From Methylobacterium sp. J-026 (lineage in GTDB: Bacteria > Pseudomonadota > Alphaproteobacteria > Rhizobiales > Beijerinckiaceae): 35,500 bases of DNA. The notes below the pieces were generated by a model. It was given only the letters and a program-made list of their open reading frames with translations, was not told the DNA's origin and ran no database searches. Positions 1-8,600 of this stretch are shown here, one piece after another. The DNA lies in contig NZ_JAKSYC010000349.1 of assembly GCF_022829585.1 (NCBI RefSeq), positions 1-35,500 on the forward strand, given 5' to 3'. The position numbers were made by a program, and so were the translations under genes. Each line of letters begins with the position of its first letter. Position 1 is the stretch's first letter.

Positions 1-1125
1 GGCTGCACGTACCTGCCCGCGGCGGGTCCGACGGCGAGCGCGATCCAGGCGGGCGCGGAGGTGGCCACCCCGGATGGCGGGATGCTGGCGCGCTACGAGA
101 TCATCGACGTCACCCCCGCGGTGGTCGAGGCCCTGCGCGGACGGCCGCTGGACAGCCTGCTCGCCTCCTTCGGCGACCACCGGTCGTCGGCCGAGCCGGT
201 CATCGGCATCGGCGACATGGTCTCGGTCTCGGTCTGGGAGGCCGGCTCCGGCGGCCTGTTCTCCGGGCCGCTGGTCGCCGACCGCTTCTCCGCCGGCTCC
301 AAATCCGCCCTCATCCCCGAGCAGCCGGTCGGGCGCGACGGCGCCATCTCGGTGCCCTATGCCGGCCGGATCAAGGTCGCCGGCCGCCGCCCCCAGGACG
401 TCCAGTCCCTGATCGAGAACGAACTCGCCGGCAAGGCCATCCAGCCGCAGGTGCTGGTCTCGGTCACCCGCCCGATCTCCCAGGCGGTCACCGTCACCGG
501 CGAGGGCGCCGCCGGCGCCCGCCTGCCGCTCTCCGGCCACGGCGACCGCATCCTCGACGTCATCGCGGCCGCCGGCGGCAACCGCTCGCCGGTCTCGGAG
601 ACCTTCGTGCGCCTGTCGCGCGGGCCGGTCACCGCCACCGTCCCCCTGACCACCGTGGTGTCCAACCCCAAGGAGAACATCTACCTGCGGCCCAACGACG
701 TGCTCACCCTGGTGCGCGATCCCCAGACCTTCCTGGCGGTGGGCGCGCTCGGCCAGGCCACCGAGCTGCCGTTCCAGGCCGACGGCATCACCCTGGCCCA
801 GGCCCTGGCCAAGGCGCGCGGCCTGTCGGATTTCGCCGCCGACCCGGCGGGCACCTTCATCTTCCGGTTCGAGCCCGCCAGCGTCGTGCGCCGGCTCAAC
901 CCCGGCTCCAAGCTGCTCGCCACGCCGCTCGTGCCCGTGGTCTACCGCATCGACATGCGCGACCCCAACAGCCTGTTCGTCTCCCAGGCGTTCCGCATGC
1001 GCAACCGCGACCTCGTCTACGTGTCCAACGCCCCCTTCACCGAACTGTCCAAGGTCCTCTCCGCCTTCAGCGGCGTCACCGGACCCGTCTCCTCCGTCGC
1101 AACCGCCTACTACTACGCGAAGTAG
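1..1125 (+). CDS. Polysaccharide export outer-membrane lipoprotein (Wza/KpsD type), 5' end outside window
   Basis: The reading frame is open from base 1, so the true start lies upstream of the window. The second codon is a Cys in the context Gly-Cys-Thr, which looks like the acylated Cys of a lipoprotein signal; only the mature protein would then be visible. The first in-window start-like codon (GTG, 61) is therefore probably internal. The visible 374 codons show a polysaccharide-export segment with the 'GIGDMVSVSVWE' motif (about residues 70-82 of the visible part), followed by SLBB-like beta-grasp repeats ('VTVTGEG' and 'FLAVGALGQ'). Family members form the outer-membrane channel for capsule or exopolysaccharide. 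It lies convergent with the rkpG/rkpA-like pair, which fits a polysaccharide locus. The family is clear; the polymer is unknown. Confidence 0.85.
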   Translation, partial: GCTYLPAAGPTASAIQAGAEVATPDGGMLARYEIIDVTPAVVEALRGRPLDSLLASFGDHRSSAEPVIGIGDMVSVSVWEAGSGGLFSGPLVADRFSAGSKSALIPEQPVGRDGAISVPYAGRIKVAGRRPQDVQSLIENELAGKAIQPQVLVSVTRPISQAVTVTGEGAAGARLPLSGHGDRILDVIAAAGGNRSPVSETFVRLSRGPVTATVPLTTVVSNPKENIYLRPNDVLTLVRDPQTFLAVGALGQATELPFQADGITLAQALAKARGLSDFAADPAGTFIFRFEPASVVRRLNPGSKLLATPLVPVVYRIDMRDPNSLFVSQAFRMRNRDLVYVSNAPFTELSKVLSAFSGVTGPVSSVATAYYYAK

Positions 1126-1169
1126 GCCTGCTGGCCCGCACTCCCGCTTCGCAACAGAAGCCGGAACGC

Positions 1170-1203
1170 AAAACAGGGCGCGGAAGTCATCCGCGCCCTG
1201 TTG
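1170..1203. terminator. Bidirectional hairpin terminator between convergent genes
   Basis: A perfect 13-bp inverted repeat (arms 1172-1184 and 1190-1202, 5-nt loop) sits between the export lipoprotein gene (+) and the rkpG-like gene (-). On the minus strand the stem is followed by a TTTT run, so it should work best for the rkpA-rkpG transcript. On the plus strand only TT follows the stem. Confidence 0.75.
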
Positions 1204-1273
1204 CATGTCGATGCCGGGATTAGCTGTCTGAGATGGAGCCGATCGCCCCGCGGGACGCCCGGCGTCGCCGTCG

Positions 1274-2641
1274 TTAAGCCCGCTTGGCCAGCAGCTGCTC
1301 GATCAGCGAGCCGCCCTTGTCGATCGCCGCCAGCTCCTCGGCCACCGCGTTCACGGTATCGCGGATCTGGTCCGCGCTGTGCTCGGAGGTCAGGAAGAAG
1401 CGCAGGCGCGAGGCCCGCTCCGGCACCGCCGGGTGGATGATCGGCTGCACGTTGATGCCCCGGCGGAACAGCCGGTCCGACAGGGTGACGGCCTTCAGCG
1501 AATCGCCCACGATGATCGGCACCACGGCCAGCCCCAGGCTGAAGCCGGTGTCGAGGCCGAGCTTCTTGGCGGTGGCCAGGAACAGGGTCCCGTTCTGGCG
1601 CAGGCGCTCGACCCGCTCCGGCTCGGCGTGCATCACGGCCAGCGCCGCCTCGGCGGCGGCGGCGAGGGGCGGGGACATGCCGACGCTGTAGACGAAGCCG
1701 CCGGCCGAGTGCTTCAGGTACTCGATCAGCGCGATCGGTCCGCAGATGTAGCCGCCGCAGGTGGACAGCGTCTTCGACAGCGTGCCCATCCAGATGTCGA
1801 CCTCCTTTGGGTCGACACCGCAATGCTCGAACAGGCCGGCGCCGGTGCGGCCGGTGACGCCGAGGCCGTGGGCCTCGTCGACCATCAGCCACGCGTCGTA
1901 GCGCTTCTTGAGGGCGACGAGCCCGGCCAGGTCCGGCGCGTCGCCGTCCATGCTGTAGAGGCCCTCGACCACGATCAGCGCCCGGCGGTGCTCGTGGCGG
2001 GTGGCCTGGAGCAGGCTCTCCAGGGCGTCGAGATCGTTATGCGCGAAGGAGCGCCGCTGCGCGCCCGAGAGCTGCGCGCCGGTCACGATGCTGTTGTGGG
2101 ACAGGGCGTCGTGGAAGATCACGTCGCCGGCCTCCAGCAGGGCGCCGATGGTGGTCACGTTGGTGGCGTGGCCGCTCACCATCACGACGCAGCCCTCGGA
2201 GTGGTAGTGCTTGGCCAGCGCCTGTTCGAGGCTGATATGCCCCGGCCGCTCGCCCGCCACGACCCGGCTCGCCGACGCGGAGGTGCCATAGGCGTCGATC
2301 GCCTCCCGGGCCGCATTGCTCACCCGCGGGTGACCGTTGAGGCCGAGATAGTCGTAGGACGAGAAGTTGGTGAAGGTCTTCTGGTCGATCCGGGTGGTCG
2401 CCCCCGCCTTCGCGTCGTGGACGCGGAAGAACGGGTTGCCCAGGCCGATCAGCTCGGCCGCCTGGCGCTGCAGCTTCAGCTCCCGGTAGCCGGGCAGGTT
2501 CTCGAAGTTCTGCGCCGCCGATTTTCCGGCGGGGGAGGCCGCCTTGGCGGGGGCCGGGCGCGGCGTCGCGCGCCCGAGCCGGTTGGTCACGAAGCCGGCG
2601 AGCGCCGCGCGTCCGCCGTCCGGCCGTGCCGTATCGGTCAT
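1274..2641 (-). CDS. rkpG: PLP-dependent alpha-oxoamine synthase (RkpG/WcbT-like, BioF/serine palmitoyltransferase fold)
   Basis: This 455-residue protein belongs to the alpha-oxoamine synthase family (BioF, KBL, ALAS, SPT), which condenses an acyl thioester with an amino acid and releases CO2. Visible active-site elements are 'DALSHNS' with His182 stacking on PLP, the PLP-binding 'DEAHGLG' with Asp255 and His258, and Schiff-base Lys290 in 'GTLSKTLS'. An N-terminal extension of about 50 residues rich in Ala and Pro precedes the catalytic fold. The ATG overlaps the PKS stop (ATGA, 2638-2641), so translation is probably coupled. A PKS-coupled synthase beside UDP-glucose dehydrogenase matches rhizobial RkpG in K-antigen production. 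A biotin role (BioF) is unlikely because no bio genes are near. Acyl and amino acid substrates are not readable from sequence. The symbol is assigned by homology and context. Confidence 0.85.
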   Translation of the reverse strand: MTDTARPDGGRAALAGFVTNRLGRATPRPAPAKAASPAGKSAAQNFENLPGYRELKLQRQAAELIGLGNPFFRVHDAKAGATTRIDQKTFTNFSSYDYLGLNGHPRVSNAAREAIDAYGTSASASRVVAGERPGHISLEQALAKHYHSEGCVVMVSGHATNVTTIGALLEAGDVIFHDALSHNSIVTGAQLSGAQRRSFAHNDLDALESLLQATRHEHRRALIVVEGLYSMDGDAPDLAGLVALKKRYDAWLMVDEAHGLGVTGRTGAGLFEHCGVDPKEVDIWMGTLSKTLSTCGGYICGPIALIEYLKHSAGGFVYSVGMSPPLAAAAEAALAVMHAEPERVERLRQNGTLFLATAKKLGLDTGFSLGLAVVPIIVGDSLKAVTLSDRLFRRGINVQPIIHPAVPERASRLRFFLTSEHSADQIRDTVNAVAEELAAIDKGGSLIEQLLAKRA

Positions 2642-5600
2642 GAGTTGGTCTCTTTGATCTCGCTGGACGTCTGCTCGATGAGTTCCCGGAGCGGCGCCAT
2701 CATCTGCGCATCGATCTCACCGCCGACATGCTTCGAGACGAGACTCATCGCGACGCCGGCTGCCTCGTCCATGGGCGCGGAAACCGCCTGAATTAAGGAC
2801 TCCGACAGCTCGTTGACGGTCATGCCGGACGAGAGCCCAGCGGGCGGCGCGTCGAGGGCGAAGCGCTCCTGCAGGCTGGCGCCGAGCTCGACGCCCATCA
2901 GCGAATCGAGGCCGATCTCCGAGAGCTGGCGCACGCGGCTGATATCGTCCTTGGGCAGGCGCAGGATCCGGGCGATGTCCTCGACGATCGCGTCCGACAC
3001 GGTCTTGCGGACCGAGTCGAGGTCGCCGCCCTTGAGGAGCGCCCCGATGTTGATCGCCTGGACGCCGCCGGCCTCGGCCTGCTGGTCCGACCCGAGTTCG
3101 GCGTAGCTCGGCGAGCGCATGGTGGCGAGCCGCTCGCGCGCCTTGCCCCAATGCATCGCCGCGATGGCGATCACCGCCTCGTCCGGGGACGTGCCCTGGC
3201 TGCCCAGCGCCTCGGCCATCAGGTCAAGGCAGCGGCGGGCCTCCATCGGCGTGACGCCGACGCGGCCGGCGAGGCCTTCCATGACGGCCTTGTTGCGGGC
3301 GAGCATCCCGACATCGCCGATCGCACCCCAGGCCACCGCCAGGGCGGGCAGGCCGCGGCGGCGGCGCTGCCGGGCCAGACCCTCCATGAAGCCGTTGGCG
3401 GCCACGTAGGAGCCCTGGCCCGGGTTGCCGATGAAGGTCGTCGCCGAGGAGAACATCACGAAGTAGTCGAGGCTGCGGTCCCGGGTGGCGGCGTCCAGGT
3501 GCTGGGCGCCGATCACCTTCGGGCCGATCACCGCGTCGAGCGCAGCCGCGTCGATGTTGGCGATCAGGCCGTCCTGGAGCACCGCCGCTGCGTGGAGCAC
3601 GCCCGCGAGCTTCCTCCCGCCCTGCTCGATCTCGGCGATCAGGCGATCCACCGACGAACGGCTGGTGATGTCGACCGCCTTGGCCGTGACGCTCACGCCC
3701 CGGCCGGCGAGGTCGGCGACGATCGCCTTGGCCTCGTCGGTGGCCGCGCCCTTGCGGCCGGCCAGCACGAGGTGCCGGGCGCCCCGGTCGATCAGCCAGC
3801 GCGCTGCCTCGAGGCCGAAGCCGCCGAGGCCGCCGGTGAGCAGGTGGACGCCCTCGGTCGAGACCGTGAACGGCCGTCTGGTGTCCTTCATGATCGTGCC
3901 GGCCCTGGGCGGGCTGATCACGATCTTCCCGATGTGACCCGATTGCTGCATCAGCCGGAACGCGTCCGAGGTCTCGGCCGCCGTGAACGGCTGGTAGGGC
4001 AGGGGCTTCAGGCCGCCGTCGTTGAACAGGGCCATCACCTCGCGGAACATCCGCGCGCCGTCATCGCCCTGGTGCTGGATCACCTGGTCGAGGTCGACGC
4101 CGAAGTAGCTGAGGTTCCGCCGGAACGGGCGCAGGCCGATATGGGTGTTGGCGACGTAGTCGCGCTTGCCCAGCTCGACGAAGCGGCCGAAGGGCCGGAG
4201 TGCGTTCAGCGAGCGCTCCATCGCCTCACCGAACAGGCTGTTCAGGACGATGTCGACCCCGTCGCCGGTGATCGCCCGGACCTCGTCCACGAAGGCCAGC
4301 GAGCGGGAATCGAGCACGTGCTCGGCGCCCAAAGCCTTCACGAGCGCCCGCTTCTCGCGGGACCCCGCGGTGGCGATGACCCGCGCGCCCTTCAGCTTGG
4401 CGATCTGGAGCGCGGCGAGGCCGACGCCGCCGGCACCGCCATGGACCAGCACCCACTCGCCGCGCCGCATCCGGGCGCAGGAGACGAGGCTGTAATAGGC
4501 GGTGAGGAACGCCACCGGCACGGTGGCGGCCGCCATCGGGTCGAGGCCCTGCGGCATCGGCGCGACCACGAGGTCGGGCACGACGATGTGGGTGGCGAAG
4601 CCCGACTGGGCGAAGGCGACGACCGGATCGCCGACCTTGAAGCCCTTCACCCCCGGACCGACGGCCGTGACCCGGCCGGCGCATTCGAGGCCCAGCCGCG
4701 GGCCGGCGAAGCCGTCCTCCAGGATCTCCTCGGGGAGCATCGAGAGCGCCCAGAGCACGTCGCGGAAGTTGAGGCCGGTGGCCTCGACCGCGATCTCCAA
4801 CTCGCCCTTGCCGGGGGTGCGGCGCTCGGCCGGACCCCAGACCATCTCGCTGAGGCCGCCGGTGTTGCTCCGCTCCAGGCGCGCCGCCTCCGCCGGGACG
4901 GCATCGGCGGGATCCCGGTGCTGCGGCCGACCGGCATGGAAACGCACCACCTGCGTCCGCTCGTCGTCGAGCACGATCTCGGTCTCCGGGGTGCCGGAGA
5001 GGATCAGGTCGCGCAGGCGCTCGGACGCGCGCTTCGACGACATCTCGGGGGAGAGGTCGATGCGGCGCACATCCAGGTTCGGGGCCTCGTTGGCCAGCGT
5101 GCGGGAGAAGGCCCAAACGCCGGCCTCGACGTTGGTGGCTTGGCCGCCGCGGTCGCGGGTCGCGCCCGGCGCCACCACCCACAGGCGGGTCTGGCGGGCG
5201 CCGAGATGCTCGATGCAGCGCTTCAGGCTGAGGCAGCGGTCGCGCAGCCGCTCGGCCGCCTCGCCGCCGCGGGTGAAGGCGCCGGCCAGGAACACCACCG
5301 TATCGGGGGTCTCCTTCTCCAGCTCCATCAGGGAGGTCTCGGAATCGAGGATGATCGAGACGTGGACGCCGCCCGCGACCAGCAGGGTCGCCAGGGACGA
5401 GGCGGTCTCGGCCGCGAACTCGTCGTCCGAGCCGATGATGAAGGCGAAGCTCTGCGCCGCGGCCGGGCCCGGACGCACCGGTGCCTCGGCCGTCAGCAGC
5501 AGGTCGTCGCCGTTGGCGGAGGCCGCCCGCTCGACCTCGACCTTGACGAGGCCGTGGGCGCTGAGCGTGCGCTGCCAGCCCTCGATATCCTCGAGCCGGC

Positions 5601-8600
5601 CGACCGGCAGGCCGCCCACGGCCTCCTCGAACCAGCCGGCGGTGAGGCCGAACACGAGGTCGCGGAACAGGGACGCGCCCGGCTCGACGGCCACGAGCAG
5701 GCCGCCGGTGGCGAGCGCCCCGGCGAGCTGGCCCGGCAGGGCGCGGTCGCCCCGGTGGAGGCTGCCGGCCGCCAGGATCACGTCGAAGCTGCCGGGGGCG
5801 AGCTCCTCGGCGGTCTCGACCACGGCGGCGGCGCGGCCGAGCGACAGGCGGGCGCGCTCGGCCAGCCTGCGGTCGGTCTCGAACACGGTGAGCCGGGCCT
5901 CGGCGGCGGCCGCGAAGGTCGCCGCCTGAGCCGAGAGTGGGCCGAAGCCGACCTGCAGAACCCGCAGCGCCCGCTCCTTCGGGAGCTGCACGCGGCTCCG
6001 CTCGATGAGCTTCGCGACCACGTCGGCGCCGTGGCGCGCGGTGGCCGAGCGCAGCACGAAGGCGTCGATGGCGCCCTGCGGCAGGGCGGGCGCGTCGGTC
6101 AGCGTGCCGGCGAGCAGGCGATCGACCAGGGCGCCGACATCGGCGATCAGCACCAACTCGGCCGAGAGATCCGGATGGTCGCCGGCGATCCAGCGCATGA
6201 TCTCGTCGGGGGCCGGCAGCGCGGAGCCGTCGCCCAGCGCCCAGTTCTCGCCGGCGCGCTCGGCCAGGCCGCTGCTCTCCAGGGCGTAGAGGGCGTTCAG
6301 CAGCCAGGGGCGCAGGGCCTCGGGGACGCGGCGATCGGCGACCGACACGGTCTCGCCTTGCGCCAGCCCGGAGGCGAGGCGGTAGGCCAGGGAGGTCGCC
6401 CAGCCCTCCAGCAGGAGGTGCCCCGGCGACAGGGCGGCGTCGGCCGGTCCCTTCGCCTCGGCGGCGAGCGGCCGCAGGCGCGCGGCCACGCTCGGTCGGC
6501 GCTCCATCGGGATCGCGGTCGGCTCGGTGGCGAGTTCCGGCACCTGGGAGATCGCGAAGGCCGAGAGGTCGCCGCCGCTCTTGGCGCGCAGGGCCTGGAA
6601 CCGGCCCTCGCGGATCGTGGCGACCACGGCCCCCTCGGCGTCGAGGAGGGTGAAGTCGGCCAGGATCGAGCGCTCGTTGCACCGGCGGGTCCGGATGATC
6701 GAGCGGGCGATCACCGCGCCGGGGCGCAGCAGCCGGACCTCGCCGAAGCGCACCGGGATATAGGCCTTGCCGCCATTCTCGCCGAGCAGGTCGGCGAAGA
6801 GCAGGATCAGCCCGTGGAAGCAGGCGTCGAGCCGGTTCGGCACCAGGGCGTAGCGGCTGTCGGGCTCGGCCGGCAGCAGGTCGGACACGATGGTGGCGTC
6901 GTCCAGCCGGGCGCTCATGGCGACCTGCTGGAAGCTCGGGCCGAAGGCCAGGCCCGAGGCGAGGGCCTTGGCGTACAGCGCCTCGCCGGCGAGCACGTGG
7001 TCACCCGCGGTCTCGAAGCTGAACCCGTTCAGCTCCGGCACCTTCGGGGCCGAGAACGTGCCCTCGACGATCTTGGCCTGGGCGTGAATCTGCCAGGGCG
7101 TCTGCGTCAGGCGCGGCCGGCTGAGGACCTGGATGCCGTTGCCCGAGCCCGACAGGCGCACCGCGACCTCGCGCAGGGCGTCCTCGGCGAACACCATCGG
7201 CGCCACGATCTCGAAATCCGCCAGCACGACCTCGTCGTCGCGCAGGGCCTCGCGGACGCAGGCCAGCGCCATCTCGACAAAGCCGGCGCCGGGCATGATC
7301 ACCTGGCCGTCGACCTTGTGGTCCTCCAGTTCGGGGACCGTGGCCGGATCGACGAAGCCGTTCCACTCCAGGCCGTCGAAGGTGGTGCGCGAGCCGATCA
7401 GCGGATGATAGGGCCGGGGGCTCATGGCGCCGACGCCCTCGGTGGTGTCGGCCAGGCGGAACGGGCGGCGCTGCCACGGATAGGTGGGCAGGCGCACGTC
7501 GCCCTTCGGCGCATCGCCGAACAGCAGGGCCTCATCGACCTGCGCGCCCTGGACCAGGGCGGCGCTGACCGCCTTGGCGATCGGGTCGCCGCCGGAGGCC
7601 TTGCGGTGCATCACGCCGACCGTGGCGGTCTCGATGCCCAGCGGCTCGACCGCGTCGCCGACGTGGGACATCAGGGTCGCGCGGGGTCCGACCTCCACGA
7701 AGATGCGGGCGCCCCGGCGGGTGGCGTCCTGCACGGCCTCGCTGAAGCGCACCGGCTCGCGGATGTTGCGCCACCAGTAGCCGGCGCCGAAATTGGACCC
7801 GTCCAGCACAGAGCCGGTGACGGTGGAGACCATGGCGGTGGTGCCCGTCCGCGCCTTCAGGCCGGCGAGATCGCGCAGCAGCGGCTTCTCGGTCGGATCC
7901 ATCAGCCGTCCGTGGAAGGCGTAGGCGAGGTCGAGCTTGCGGCCGCGCCGGCGCTTGCGCGACAGGGCCTTGAGGGCGGCGTCGATATCGGCCACCGGCC
8001 CGGCCACCGTCACGGCCTTCGGGCTGTTATAGGCGGCGATGTCGAGGCTCGGATAATCCTTGAGGAAGCTCTCGACCTCCTCGGCCGGCATCAGCAGCAC
8101 CGCCATGGTGCCCTGGCCGTGCGTCGTCTCCTGATGGTGGCTGCGGTAGTAGATGACCCGGACCGCGTCCTCCAGGCTCAGGATCCCGGCGGCCTCGGCG
8201 GCGGCGATCTCGCCGACGCTGTGGCCGAGGACGTAGGACGGGATCAGGCCCTTCGCCCGGAGCGCGGCCGTCGAGGCGCTCTCGATGGCGAAGATCAGCG
8301 GCTGCGAGACGCTGGTGAGCGCGAGGCGCTCGTCCAGGTCTTCGGCGTAGAGGGCGTCCTTCAGCGACCAGTCCGCATAGGATTGGAACAGCGTGTCGAC
8401 CCGGTCGAAGGCGGCGCGGAACGCGGGGTTCTCCGCGTAGGCCTCGCGGCCCATGCCGGCCCACTGGCTGCCGTTGCCGGAATAGACGAAGGCCACCTCG
8501 GCGACGCGGTCGACCGCGGTGCCGGTGAAGGCGTCCGGCGAATCCTCGCCCTCGCCGACGGCGCGCAGGGCCGCGGCGATGTCGGTCTTGCCGTCCAGGG

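Noticed and set aside
1274..2641. BioF (biotin synthesis) as the role of the oxoamine synthase
   Set aside because: No bio genes nearby, and the start overlaps a PKS stop; the pair matches RkpA/RkpG.
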